The position numbers and the translations under genes were made by a program. From Streptomyces thermodiastaticus (GTDB lineage Bacteria > Actinomycetota > Actinomycetes > Streptomycetales > Streptomycetaceae), in the NCBI RefSeq assembly GCF_014656135.1, contig NZ_BNBV01000022.1:1-64000 (forward strand): DNA of 64,000 bases. Direction: 5' to 3'. Position 1 is the first letter of the stretch; each line of letters starts with the position of its first letter. Shown here piece by piece: positions 17,501-26,757 of this stretch. Under the pieces are notes generated by a model. It was not told the DNA's origin. It saw only the letters and a program-made list of their open reading frames with translations, and searched no databases.

Positions 17501-20500
17501 TTCGCGCTCCCACTCGCGTTCGGCCTTCTCGATCGTGCTGCGGATGCGGCGCACAGCGTACTTCTTCAGCTCCTCCTTGGCGGTGTCGTCCACGCCGGTC
17601 GGGAAGAGCGCAAGGAAGTCTGCGACGAGTTCCTCGCCGTGGGCGAGGGCGGCCTCGGTGAAGTCGGCCAGGTAACCGGAGGGACCGAACAGTTCATCGA
17701 CGCGACGCGGCAGTGCGGCGAGCGGTCTGCCGTCCTCGCGCAGCAGACGGCCGCGAGCCGCGAGGTCGAGGAGGTGGGCGGTGTACTGACGGCGCAGGAT
17801 TTCGATGGCTGACAGGTACGAACCAGGCGGCACGATCCGGCCGTCGATCATGTCGCGTGGCCGGTCGAGGAAGTACAGGTCGCGCCGGGAGCGGTCGGGG
17901 ATGGTCAGCAGAAAGGCGTTGCCGGTGCGACGTCCGGCACGGCCCGCCTGCTGGGCGTAGTTGGCCGGCCGCCGCGGCAGGGCACCGAGGACGACGGCGG
18001 AGAGGTCGCCGATGTCGATGCCCATTTCCAATGTAGGTGTGCAGGACAGCACGTTGGGGTCGTTGAAGCCCTCGCCGCTGCGGAAGGCCTCCTCGACGCG
18101 TTCGCGCTTGCCGCGGGAGAGCAGGCCGGTGTGCTCGGCGGTGATGACCTGGTAGGTACCCGCTCGCCGATACAGGCTGCGGTAGTAGTCGTCACGGTAG
18201 TCGCGGTCCCGGTCGTGCCGGTCGACGGTCTCCAGCCACCGGTCACCGGCGACCAGCCGCCCGTTCGTGCAGCGGTACGCCTGACAGGGCTGATCGTGGT
18301 ACTGCGCCAGCAGCGAGGGGTGGACCGTCTGCTCCCAGAAGCACTTCGGGCAGCGTACGTACGCCACGTTGACCTGCGAGTCCGACAACAACTGAAGTCG
18401 CACGGCGCCAGGTTGGAGGCCGTACAGCCGGGCAGTCGTATCGCCGGGGGTGCGTGCCGCGAGCAGTCCCGCATCGGTGAGTCGAGGCAGCAGCCGCACC
18501 CAGAACTCGTCGGCCTGTTCACGGGTCATGTCGAAGCAGCGCTGCGCCCAGGTCTGGTACCAGGACAAACGCCCGGCGGCGAAGTCGAACTCGCTGCCCT
18601 GCTTGGGGCGCGCGAGCAGGAAGGTCGGCGCGGAGACGCCCTTGGGGAACGCCTTCATGCCGCGCGGGCGGCCGCCCCAGATGTAGTAGCGGCTGGTGCC
18701 CGCCTCGTCGAGAAACCTCTCCAGCCACCGGTGCCCGACCGCTCCCCGCGTGCGCAGCCGTTCCACCAGGCCGCGCAGGAAGGCCAGATAGCGGGCGTCG
18801 TCGTGTTCGGTGAGGGCCAGTCCACGGTGCGTGGCTTCTTCATGAGCGGCGCGTACGATCGCCACGGCCTCCCGCTCGTCAGGGATGTCAACCCAGGCGG
18901 CTGCAGTGCGGGTCAGTTCGAGGGTACGGCCGTTGCGGGACCGGTGGCCGAACTCCATCACGGCCTCGAATGCGAACCGTTCACCGATCAGGTCCCAGGT
19001 CTTCTTGTCTCCGCCACGGCCCTTGCCCGACAGCAGACGCGCCACACCCGTGTCGTCGTGCAGGTCCGGAGGGACGACCGCGGCGAGCGTCTCGCGATCA
19101 GTGGTGGCCGCGACGACGTCGGCGACGAGATCGTTGAGCGCGCTGGGTCGCTCCTCGCTCAAGTGCTTGGCGAACAGTGCCCGCAGGGAGAACGTGTACG
19201 AGCGGGAGGCGACGAATCCGGCCCGGTGCGCGGCGTCCTGCACCGAGTCGTTGAACATCAGCGTCTTGGTCTCACCCTGCTCCTTGTCCATCTCCCCGCC
19301 GGTGAACAGCTGGGTGACGGACGCGGCCGCGAGCGCGGCGGCTCCGGTACCGAGAAAGCGGATCGCGTTGTGCGTGCCGCACGCGGGGCACCAATCGTCC
19401 TTGGCGGCACGTTCCGCGGTGTCGCCGAGCTGCACGAGGACGAATGCCGAGTCGGGACCGGCAGGCTGAGGGTTGCCCTCGTCGTCGTAGTCGGCCCGGG
19501 GGTCGGGCAGACGCAGACGCCGCGAGGGCCCGTCGAGGACCATCAGCACACCTGCGCCGCCGGTGGTCAGCGACCTCTGCGCCGCCGGGGCCATGGCTGT
19601 ACGGCCGTTGCCTTCACGGGCCTCGCTGTCGGTGGCCGCCACCAAGGTGCGTACTTTGGCCTTCTCGGCGGTGACGGTGGCGCGGCGGATCTTGTGAGCC
19701 TCGAACTCCAGCTCCTCCAGGTCCGACTCCGGAGCCAGAACCGACCATCCGGATCGCCCGCACTCACGGCAGTACACGGCGGGCAGGAAGATCCTGGTGT
19801 CGCGTGAGGTGGTCGTGTCCGGCGTGGTACGCAGTCGGCTCTGAGCCCCGGTGGTGTCCCAGGCGAACTCTGCTTTCGGCCACGGCAGTACACCACGCAG
19901 CACGCGTGTGACGGACCGCGCCCACTGGTGCACCTCGACCTGCACGAGAGGACGGCTGAGCGCGGCCGGTGCGTCCGGGTCACGTGCCACGGACAGCAGT
20001 GCGACGAAGCGGGCGAGCGCCAGGGCGGCGATCTGCGGCCGTGTCGTGATCGCCTCGTCCCAGCTCTTGGCCCCGCTGCGGCGCATCACGTCGAGCACCT
20101 CGTCGTACGTGCGCACGGTCCCGTCGAAGGCCTTCAGCACCGCGTACGTGAGCCGGTTGCGCTTGAGCGTGGCACCGAGGGTGACCGGATCGGCCGTACG
20201 GGTTCCGGTGACGGCCTCGGCGAGGTCCGCGAGCGCTTCGGGACCGGAGGCGGGATCCGGCAACGCGGTCAGCGTCTCGGGGGGCGTGGCCTGGCCGGGC
20301 AGGAACTTCGCGTCCGGGATCGACGCGTCGAGCATGAACTCGTCGACCGTCAGCCGGTCCTCCCCGATGATCGCGTCCTCGGTGAACTCGGTGCCGAAGA
20401 CGTTGGTGGCCACGGAGAGAAGCCGGCGCACTCCGTCCTCGTCGGTGCTGGAGGCCAGGGTCGCGGACGTGGCGACCGGAGTGATCGTGCCGAGCGGACT

Positions 20501-21271
20501 ACCGGGCCTCGTGGCGCCGACGGCGATGGCGAGTCGGCGCAGCAGCATGGCCACGTCGGTCCCCTGCGCGCCGTCGTAGGTATGGAACTCGTCGACGACC
20601 ACATAGCGGATGTCGCTGCCGTCCCACAGCGGTGCGTCGGCGGCACGCTGGAGCAGCAGGTCGAGCATCTTGTAGTTGGTGATCAGGATGTCCGGCGGGG
20701 ACAGTTGCATGTCCTGGCGGCGGGTGTAGACCTTGTCGTAGTGCGTGGCCGCCTTGTCCCCGATGTACAGGCCGGCGCGTACGCCGCTCAGCTCGGCGTA
20801 CTCGGTGAGCAGTCCGTTGATGCGGGCCGCCTGGTCGGTGGCGAGGGCGTTCATCGGGTAGAGGAAGACCGCCTTGATCCCGCCGTTCCCGGCGGCGCGC
20901 TCGCGGGCACAGTGGTCGAGCACGGGGTAGAGGAAAGACTCCGTCTTACCGGACCCGGTGCCCGTGGTGACCACCGTCGGTTGAGGCGTGTGGCCGTCCT
21001 TCGAGGTGAGCCGGGCGAAGGCGCGGGCCTGGTGCGCGTACGGCCTCCAGCCGTCGGTACGCACCCAGTCCAGGTGCTGCTGCCAGCCGTCCTCGGCCGG
21101 GGTGAAGGGCGTACGCAGCCGCAGGAACGGGCCGCGGAACATGCCTGTCGTCTCGTCCTCGAGAAAGGCGTGCAGGGCCTTGCGAGCGCCCTCGTCCGCG
21201 AGGCCGTACGTCGTGGACAGGTACTGGAGCAGGCTCTCCTTCAGCCCTTGTGCTTCGAGGGTCGGTCTCAC
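14549..21271 (-). CDS. Giant DEAD-box/DUF1998 helicase with Vsr-like nuclease segments (island operon gene 3)
   Basis: This 2240-aa protein is an SF2 helicase of the YprA/Lhr kind: Q-motif-like YAHQARAF near 78-85, Walker A GTGSGKT at 104-110, DEFH at 227-230, and motif VI QQAGRAGRR near 1110. Two zinc-ribbon-like Cys pairs follow (near 1400 and 1530). A DUF1998-type Cys cluster (CPCEGEGGPACHRC) is near 1690. Near 1810-1860 a Vsr/DUF559-like fold appears (DFTF, VYLDGHRFH, KRNRLRAEG). A second, weaker copy is near 2165-2215 (ADFAW, IAVMAE, WRAYRNAGF). The helicase-DUF1998 core resembles DISARM DrmA plus DrmB or Druantia DruE. The GTG start overlaps the methyltransferase stop (GTGA, 21268-21271). 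Confidence 0.88.
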   Translation of the reverse strand: MRPTLEAQGLKESLLQYLSTTYGLADEGARKALHAFLEDETTGMFRGPFLRLRTPFTPAEDGWQQHLDWVRTDGWRPYAHQARAFARLTSKDGHTPQPTVVTTGTGSGKTESFLYPVLDHCARERAAGNGGIKAVFLYPMNALATDQAARINGLLTEYAELSGVRAGLYIGDKAATHYDKVYTRRQDMQLSPPDILITNYKMLDLLLQRAADAPLWDGSDIRYVVVDEFHTYDGAQGTDVAMLLRRLAIAVGATRPGSPLGTITPVATSATLASSTDEDGVRRLLSVATNVFGTEFTEDAIIGEDRLTVDEFMLDASIPDAKFLPGQATPPETLTALPDPASGPEALADLAEAVTGTRTADPVTLGATLKRNRLTYAVLKAFDGTVRTYDEVLDVMRRSGAKSWDEAITTRPQIAALALARFVALLSVARDPDAPAALSRPLVQVEVHQWARSVTRVLRGVLPWPKAEFAWDTTGAQSRLRTTPDTTTSRDTRIFLPAVYCRECGRSGWSVLAPESDLEELEFEAHKIRRATVTAEKAKVRTLVAATDSEAREGNGRTAMAPAAQRSLTTGGAGVLMVLDGPSRRLRLPDPRADYDDEGNPQPAGPDSAFVLVQLGDTAERAAKDDWCPACGTHNAIRFLGTGAAALAAASVTQLFTGGEMDKEQGETKTLMFNDSVQDAAHRAGFVASRSYTFSLRALFAKHLSEERPSALNDLVADVVAATTDRETLAAVVPPDLHDDTGVARLLSGKGRGGDKKTWDLIGERFAFEAVMEFGHRSRNGRTLELTRTAAAWVDIPDEREAVAIVRAAHEEATHRGLALTEHDDARYLAFLRGLVERLRTRGAVGHRWLERFLDEAGTSRYYIWGGRPRGMKAFPKGVSAPTFLLARPKQGSEFDFAAGRLSWYQTWAQRCFDMTREQADEFWVRLLPRLTDAGLLAARTPGDTTARLYGLQPGAVRLQLLSDSQVNVAYVRCPKCFWEQTVHPSLLAQYHDQPCQAYRCTNGRLVAGDRWLETVDRHDRDRDYRDDYYRSLYRRAGTYQVITAEHTGLLSRGKRERVEEAFRSGEGFNDPNVLSCTPTLEMGIDIGDLSAVVLGALPRRPANYAQQAGRAGRRTGNAFLLTIPDRSRRDLYFLDRPRDMIDGRIVPPGSYLSAIEILRRQYTAHLLDLAARGRLLREDGRPLAALPRRVDELFGPSGYLADFTEAALAHGEELVADFLALFPTGVDDTAKEELKKYAVRRIRSTIEKAEREWERENQKLRTRIRAIRSAIDELKEGDDDQARTKAELEAELGALSRKGAERQRRPAQTVLCDLGLLPNYALLDATTTLHSTVFWPEGSTSEGRVRYKSKSFSYDRPRGYALSELAPGNTFYAEGYKHRITGIDIVTGGDQDWRYWRFCPSCGYVRTENAEADTAPCPRCGEAGIADSGCLWQIVQPRVVTAREKREDARIGDESDERDHRFYSVVDMVDIDPEHFAVGKSWRHTKEIFGVDYTRRAVIRRVNTGPLSVGAQDSDQLAGRRVRIAPFHVCTACGAASADGRPVFDDDRDAVDNSANRRRDLKHHTPWCPLRRGKKGVPQEPVLLAHELETEALRILLPAATVLVDEKVHSFQAALRLGVDDAFGGDPQHLDTTLATMPDRDTAEKRHFLVLYDRLPHGTGYLDRLTDPANFRQVLEGARRLLLECPCEGEGGPACHRCLYRYADEQHIERVSRQAALEILDQLLGTETDAWDTEPVGNTDQIGLDGQVESDLEARFLKALRGWAGQRADAVLEESGDNSAYLRLNKVGTVHGWRLTAQRNEGYTRTDFTFERVDGPKQKITVYLDGHRFHATRRHNRLAGDADKRNRLRAEGRTVFQLTWDDLDAFERLTNTSESSADREPAEPVWPPYPASAQDVAKQLYAERGGDDLASTAFTDPMSMLLAYLRNPDDVAWGKRAAAVVGGLLGTGQEILVGNGTPDQTRRMLDLLLGAWGRADGIAPVPVQGTGTLNLFQTRDQSGLPVAFLVDAATGYWTALACLDDTEPDQLGTPEHKTRWRAWLQWSNILQFLAHDGGDGVQLTTATAGRFDTAILKAFGGVGELESLIVRYGTGGPVPLPVPAQMSPVEASSDTPLEAALRDLLWDREILVYLDEDEPDAPLTRLAHALADGGKKAPAYGYELGERGWLADFAWDHGDLRIAVMAEPYDQDDDESEKTWRAYRNAGFTIRSADDWLADLDALLATLPDATTRPASDEQSAAR

Positions 21272-24200
21272 TTGCCCGGGACCTCCATCTTCTCCGGGTC
21301 CCACAGACCCTTCGCGACGGCTTCGTCGAGACGCTGTGTGAAGTAGGCGTGTGCTTCCCGCATCTCGCGCTCACGGTCGGCTTTGTAGAAGGGAGCGGTG
21401 TATCCGTCGGGGACCGGGGCGGTCTCGGGATCCTTGAGGTAGGCCTCGAACTGGGTCCAGTGCTCCTTCGTCTGGTCGAATCCGTACGTGTACCGGTCCC
21501 CGGCGATCTTCCGCTCCTCGGCGTCGAACCACGTCACCCGGTCGAAGTCCTGCATGATCGGGAAACGAGCACGGTACATGGCGATGAGCGTGTCGGCGTC
21601 GATTCCGAGCCACACGGCCACGAGCGCGTCGATCTCGACGAGGGCGGCGCGTCGGGCGTACTCGGTGCGCAGGGGGGTGTCGCGCTGCCAGGTGGGGGTG
21701 ACCTCGTGCAGCTCGGTCTTCATGTGGGGCCACTTGATCGCCCAGGGCTCATAGCCGGGCCACTCGGGGTCGTACAGCTCGGCCCAGAGGTCGGCGTAGG
21801 CGGTGGTGAGGGCGTTCAGGCGGAGGGTGCGGAGGATGAGGGCGGGGGCCAGGGGGTGGTGCTCTTGGGTGGCAGGCATCGTGCGAGCGCCAGCTACTTG
21901 GAGGTCAGACCGCCCGGAAGTGCGCAGCAGATAGTCGAGCGGTAGAGAAGCCCAGAAACCAGCATTAAGTGTTGTAAGGCGCTCGTTCTTGACCCGGGCG
22001 CTGTGGACCATATGGACGTGAGAAACGCCAGGCGGAATCAACGCTGCGTAGAGGGCGCGCTCCGTATCGGGCGCGATCTGCCGCCGCCACGCAAGCCGAT
22101 AGTCCTCGGTATACCGATGACTCGCCTGCGCCAGTAGGAACTTCTCCACCTGCTCGTTCTCGATTTCCTCCGGCAGCATCTTGCGCTTCTCTGCGACCCG
22201 TAGCCGCGTCCGCTCCCGCTCCTCCTCCGACGCGAGAAGCGCCTCGTACTTGTCCCAGTGGACCCATCGGTCCTGTTCCCCCAGGAAGACATCGCGAGGA
22301 GCCACACACCGGTACTCGGACTCCGGCACGGCGTCATCCGCGAGCGCCCTCGGGTCGAGGCCTCGGACCTCTCCGCCGCCCTGGCTGGGCTGCTTGAACA
22401 TCGGGTTGGCGACGCCGATCTGCGGCCCCTTGAGGATGACGTCGCTCCACGTCTTCGCGTGGTAGTCCTCCTGGCCGACGACGCCGGTGTTGTAGTCGAT
22501 GAGTCGCTGCTTCTTGTCCGGGCCGAACTGTGCCACCTTTGACGTGGTTTCGTTGTAACCCTGTGTGATATCGGGTTTGAAACTTCCAAGACGCAGGGGG
22601 TATGTTCCCAGCGCGTCGATGGCCGGGTCCTCGGCCGTACTCACTGGTGTGAGCAGACGCGTGTGCTCCAGTGGTCCTTCGTCACCCGTCAGCCGACGCC
22701 ACCGCGCGAGGGTGTCGCGGGTGACGCGGATGACACGCTTCGGATGGGGGCGTTCGTCCCAGTCTCCGTCGTACTTTACGCCGGGATCGACCCCGGCGTT
22801 CTCGGCGGAGGCGGACAGGCGAAGCGAGTCGACGGTGAAGAGCCACGACAGAGAGTCAAAGGAGATCTCCCCTTCGGTGCCGTAGATGTGCACACCGAAG
22901 TGACTGGACCGACCCACCGGCGGCGGGAAGAAGCGGTTGCCCGCGTTGACGAAGTCACCGTGCACGCGCAGCCGCCGGTACGCCGCCGCCCGCAGCTCGG
23001 TTTCCGCGTCACCCGCGAAGTGGGTGTCGGGGTGAACCATGCCGGCCGTACCACCGCGCCCGGCGTGGTCCCACACCTCGCACATGAACGCTCGATAAAG
23101 GTCCGGACGGCTACCTGAGATCAGCGGGTAGACAGGCGAGGCAGACAGATAGCTGGCCACTGTCACCGTGTTCGTCACCTCGCCGAGCAGATACTCCTGC
23201 ACCTCCTTCCGCGCCAGCTCGGCCTCCCGTCTCCGGTTCTTGTCCTCCGCCTTCGGCTTCTCCGTGAGCATGAACCACGGCTCGTACTCTGCGAGGACCG
23301 AGTTTTCCTTCCATTCCGGCCGCACCCACGGCGGGTTTCCCACCTGGAGGTCGAAGCCCCCGGACTCGCCGGTGAAGATGCCGGCGAAGTCCAACTCCCA
23401 GTGAAGAAAACCCTGTTCATCAGCGATGTCGCGGACGATCCGCATCCACGGATAGCGCGTCTCCACCGCCTTGCGGGCGTCGTCCATGCCCATCTCGGCC
23501 TGGATCAGGTCTTCGAGAGCCTTCAGTTCCTCGAGGGAGTCGACGGCCGTGGCGAAGGTGTTCTCCGGGATCGGTCCCGTGCCCACCATGGACTCCAGGA
23601 AGGCGATCCAGTCGTCCAGGCTCGCGAGCGGGATGACGTCCCGGCGGCGCGTCACGCCTGCGGGCTTCCTGGGGCTGGATGAGCCACGCCCCTTTTTGAT
23701 CTCCTTCTTCACCACGAGTGCGTCGTCGTCCCCGCTCTCGCCGAAGGACATCTGGTCACCGTCCATGGTGAACAGCGGTCTGTTCTCGACGAACTGAGGT
23801 GCGGGTCTCGGCGCAGGCACTGGCTGCTGCCCGGTCTGGACGGACTGCCCGGCCACCGACGACAGCAGCGCATCCAGGTCGGCGCCCGTTTGTGCCGTCA
23901 CCACCGGGGCCGTGGCGTACTCCGCGTCCGACCCGTCCAGCAGGCCCACCTTGTCCAGCGGCCAGAACCACAGCGCGCACCAGGCGTCCATGACCTGCTT
24001 GAGCCGCCAGTACGGGGAGCCTTCTGCGTCGAAGAGGTCCTTGAAGACCTGCTCCTTGGTCATCGGCAGGCTTCGGTCCGCGTTCTGCTTGTCGCGACGG
24101 AGGAAGGCGTACTCCTCCGCGTCCTCCGCGCGGTCGGTACCCCATACGTCGATCGTGCGGGCGATCTCCCGTTCGCTCAGCTCCATGCGCTTGGCCACCA

Positions 24201-26757
24201 GCTGCCACAGGAACTCGACCCGACGGGCCGCAGCCTGCAACCGGGCGAGTTGGCTGCTCTTGCCACCAGTCGACTTGGGCTTGGTCAGGATGCCCTTCTT
24301 CCAGGTCTTCAGCTGCTCCGCCTGCGGCCCGGCGAGCTGCTCGACCAGCTTCTTCGCATCGCCGCTGGCCCCTGCGACCGCACCCCAGCCGGGCGTGGGC
24401 AGAAGAAACTGATGCACAGCCCCTTCGGGCAGCAGTTGTTTCGCACCGTCCTTTGGCGCTCGGAAGGGCAGCTTGGTCGGCGTCTGGGCGCCGATCGTCC
24501 GCTCCTTCATGATGCGCTCCGCCTCGTACACCCATCGCCGCGCGCCGATCAGCGAGTTGCCGCGCCGCAGGTGCAGACCGAACCACGGCGCCCGCATGCC
24601 CGGGTGCATGGTGTTCAGCCAGAGGGACACCTCGGCCAGCTCCACACCCGTCGCGTTCAGGTCGACCCCGTACGCGTTGTGGAGGGCGATGTACGCCTTC
24701 ACCTTCTGCTTGGCGTCCAGGGCCTTCGAGGTGTCCAGGCTGACGCCCAGTTCCTCCTGGCGGCGTTTGAGGTACTCCTCGGCGACCTGGTTGATCGCCT
24801 CGTTGAGGAACGCGCCGGATCCCAGGGCGGGCTCGCAGATCGTGTAGCGCAGCAGCTCGCTCGCCCGTGTCCGGATCGTGTTGCCGTCCGCGTCCTTTTC
24901 CTGGTCGAGGCGGTGTTTGAGAGCCAGTTCGACGGTGACCTTGGTGAGGGACTCGGGGGTGTAGTACGAGGCGGAGGTCTCTCGGTCACGGCCGGCCAGG
25001 CGGTAGACGAACGTGCCCGGATCGTACTTCTTCGGGCCGCGCAGACCGTACTGTTCGGCATCCTGGGCGGAGTACACAACATGCGTGTTCTCCGGGTAGT
25101 CCTTCAGCCGGTCCGCGGGGATGAGCCAGGAGCCCTTCTCCGGGTCGCCGTACTGCTTGCCTCCCTTTTTCGCGCCGGGCTTGGCGACCTCGGCCAGTTC
25201 TTCCTCGGCGATGATGCCGGTGTAGGACATCAGGCCCTCGTAGACCGCGCCGAGCTGGTTGATGCCGAGGTTGCGGTAGGAAATGAACCCGCCTTGCCGC
25301 CCCTTCCGACTGGCCTCCTTCATGGTCAGCAGACGCAGCACCTGGTGCAGGGCCTCATTGCGCAGGCGCAGGTCGAGCCACCGAGGCTGCTCGTCCCCGT
25401 CCTCGTCCCACCGCGGGTCGAGGACGTGCCGGCCGATGAGAGTGATCGCCTTCGGGTCGAACAGCTCGCTGCGCAGCGCCTCGAAACGCAGGCCGCGTTG
25501 CTCGCTGCGCTCGGCGGCGGGCTTGTGGTCGTCCGGTTCGGTGCCGTGCGGACGGTGACCGTAGTTGACCTTGTTGAACAGAACGTCCAGCGAGGTGTAC
25601 AAGTGGAAGCCCTTGCGGCTCTCCTCGTCGGCCAGCTTTCGCTCCCGCGCCACCAACTCGCGCAGCCGGGCGATCGAGTAGCCGGCCTCGTACGTGGAGT
25701 CCTCGACGGGCAGGATGCCCAGCTCGGGGCGTGCCTCCGCGTACAGAAGGAAGAGGATGCGGTAGAGGTAGCGCAGCGATTCGCGGGTGAGCTGCTTGGC
25801 GAACGGTCCCTGCTTGGGGTCCTCGATCTCCCGTGGCTCGACCCCCGCCTCACGCAGACGGGCCAGGACCTCGTTGGCGATGATCTCGACCGAGCGCTGG
25901 AGTCCCTTGCGCAGCTCGGAGTTGACTCCGACGGCGTTGTCGCGGGACGCCTTCAGCAGGTCGTCGATGCGTCGGCCCTTGCCGTCGGGACGGGGCGCGA
26001 GCATGTCGTGCGAGAAGAGGGCGGCGAGCAGGGCGAGTTCGCCGGCCTTCGCTGTGTCATTACGGGCGAAAGCCGTGTCGAGGCTGACGGCGAGGTAGCG
26101 ACCCTCGGCCCAGGCACTTCGGTCGGCAAGGACGAGGACGCCGCCGCAGAGCAGCAGAACGAAGCGAGGGGCGTCGCCGCCGGGCTCGTGCAGTTCGCTC
26201 TGGAAAAGCCAGCTGGCCAGCTTCTCGCCTGCTTCGAGGAGACCGTCGGCGGTCTTGAGGGGGTGGAGGAGCCGCCCTGCCTTGTCGGGGTCGAGTGCGT
26301 GGTCGAGCGTGGCGGTCCAGCCGCAGTCGAGGGCAACGATGCCATCTCCGTGCCAGGCGGTCTGAAGCTCGTAGTCGCGGCCGGCGTTGTGCACGGTGAT
26401 CGGTTCGGGCCGGTCACCGCCGTAGCCGAGGGCCTTGAGCACGGCGGTGTGCCAGGTGGTGAGGTGCTCGGCCCACTCGCCCGTCGGGTCGTCGTAGGTG
26501 CTGCCGGGTTCCTCCCGCTGGGCGCGGGAGGCCAGGAAGGGACGCACGGTGGCTTGGTACTCACCGCGGAGCCGGGGGAGCAGTTCGCGGGGGGTGGGAC
26601 GGGGGTCGTGCGGGTCGGTCTCGCGGCTGGTCCAGAGGGTGAACAGACCTTCTTCACCCGCCTTGCTCTTCTTGAGGGTGTACTCCAGCTCCTCGCTGAA
26701 GTAGTGGGCGGAGAGGTATTCGCCGCGATTGGCGAAGGAGTCGTAGGTGTAGCTCAT
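21268..26757 (-). CDS. Large adenine-specific DNA methyltransferase (island operon gene 2; DrmMI/PglX-like)
   Basis: This 1829-aa protein has the SAM-binding motif I CEPALGSGAFLNEA near residue 640 and the catalytic motif IV NPPW near 1139, the pattern of N6-adenine methyltransferases. The N-terminal approximately 500 residues are the helical and nuclease-like region seen in PglX, DrmMI and type IIG enzymes, though I see no certain PD-ExK triad. The part after the catalytic domain (about 1350-1620) should hold target recognition and lies in DNA of visibly lower GC. It is longer than most PglX proteins, which I recall at about 1200 residues. It overlaps both neighbours by 4 bp (26754-26757 and 21268-21271). 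Confidence 0.9.
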   Translation of the reverse strand: MSYTYDSFANRGEYLSAHYFSEELEYTLKKSKAGEEGLFTLWTSRETDPHDPRPTPRELLPRLRGEYQATVRPFLASRAQREEPGSTYDDPTGEWAEHLTTWHTAVLKALGYGGDRPEPITVHNAGRDYELQTAWHGDGIVALDCGWTATLDHALDPDKAGRLLHPLKTADGLLEAGEKLASWLFQSELHEPGGDAPRFVLLLCGGVLVLADRSAWAEGRYLAVSLDTAFARNDTAKAGELALLAALFSHDMLAPRPDGKGRRIDDLLKASRDNAVGVNSELRKGLQRSVEIIANEVLARLREAGVEPREIEDPKQGPFAKQLTRESLRYLYRILFLLYAEARPELGILPVEDSTYEAGYSIARLRELVARERKLADEESRKGFHLYTSLDVLFNKVNYGHRPHGTEPDDHKPAAERSEQRGLRFEALRSELFDPKAITLIGRHVLDPRWDEDGDEQPRWLDLRLRNEALHQVLRLLTMKEASRKGRQGGFISYRNLGINQLGAVYEGLMSYTGIIAEEELAEVAKPGAKKGGKQYGDPEKGSWLIPADRLKDYPENTHVVYSAQDAEQYGLRGPKKYDPGTFVYRLAGRDRETSASYYTPESLTKVTVELALKHRLDQEKDADGNTIRTRASELLRYTICEPALGSGAFLNEAINQVAEEYLKRRQEELGVSLDTSKALDAKQKVKAYIALHNAYGVDLNATGVELAEVSLWLNTMHPGMRAPWFGLHLRRGNSLIGARRWVYEAERIMKERTIGAQTPTKLPFRAPKDGAKQLLPEGAVHQFLLPTPGWGAVAGASGDAKKLVEQLAGPQAEQLKTWKKGILTKPKSTGGKSSQLARLQAAARRVEFLWQLVAKRMELSEREIARTIDVWGTDRAEDAEEYAFLRRDKQNADRSLPMTKEQVFKDLFDAEGSPYWRLKQVMDAWCALWFWPLDKVGLLDGSDAEYATAPVVTAQTGADLDALLSSVAGQSVQTGQQPVPAPRPAPQFVENRPLFTMDGDQMSFGESGDDDALVVKKEIKKGRGSSSPRKPAGVTRRRDVIPLASLDDWIAFLESMVGTGPIPENTFATAVDSLEELKALEDLIQAEMGMDDARKAVETRYPWMRIVRDIADEQGFLHWELDFAGIFTGESGGFDLQVGNPPWVRPEWKENSVLAEYEPWFMLTEKPKAEDKNRRREAELARKEVQEYLLGEVTNTVTVASYLSASPVYPLISGSRPDLYRAFMCEVWDHAGRGGTAGMVHPDTHFAGDAETELRAAAYRRLRVHGDFVNAGNRFFPPPVGRSSHFGVHIYGTEGEISFDSLSWLFTVDSLRLSASAENAGVDPGVKYDGDWDERPHPKRVIRVTRDTLARWRRLTGDEGPLEHTRLLTPVSTAEDPAIDALGTYPLRLGSFKPDITQGYNETTSKVAQFGPDKKQRLIDYNTGVVGQEDYHAKTWSDVILKGPQIGVANPMFKQPSQGGGEVRGLDPRALADDAVPESEYRCVAPRDVFLGEQDRWVHWDKYEALLASEEERERTRLRVAEKRKMLPEEIENEQVEKFLLAQASHRYTEDYRLAWRRQIAPDTERALYAALIPPGVSHVHMVHSARVKNERLTTLNAGFWASLPLDYLLRTSGRSDLQVAGARTMPATQEHHPLAPALILRTLRLNALTTAYADLWAELYDPEWPGYEPWAIKWPHMKTELHEVTPTWQRDTPLRTEYARRAALVEIDALVAVWLGIDADTLIAMYRARFPIMQDFDRVTWFDAEERKIAGDRYTYGFDQTKEHWTQFEAYLKDPETAPVPDGYTAPFYKADREREMREAHAYFTQRLDEAVAKGLWDPEKMEVPGK

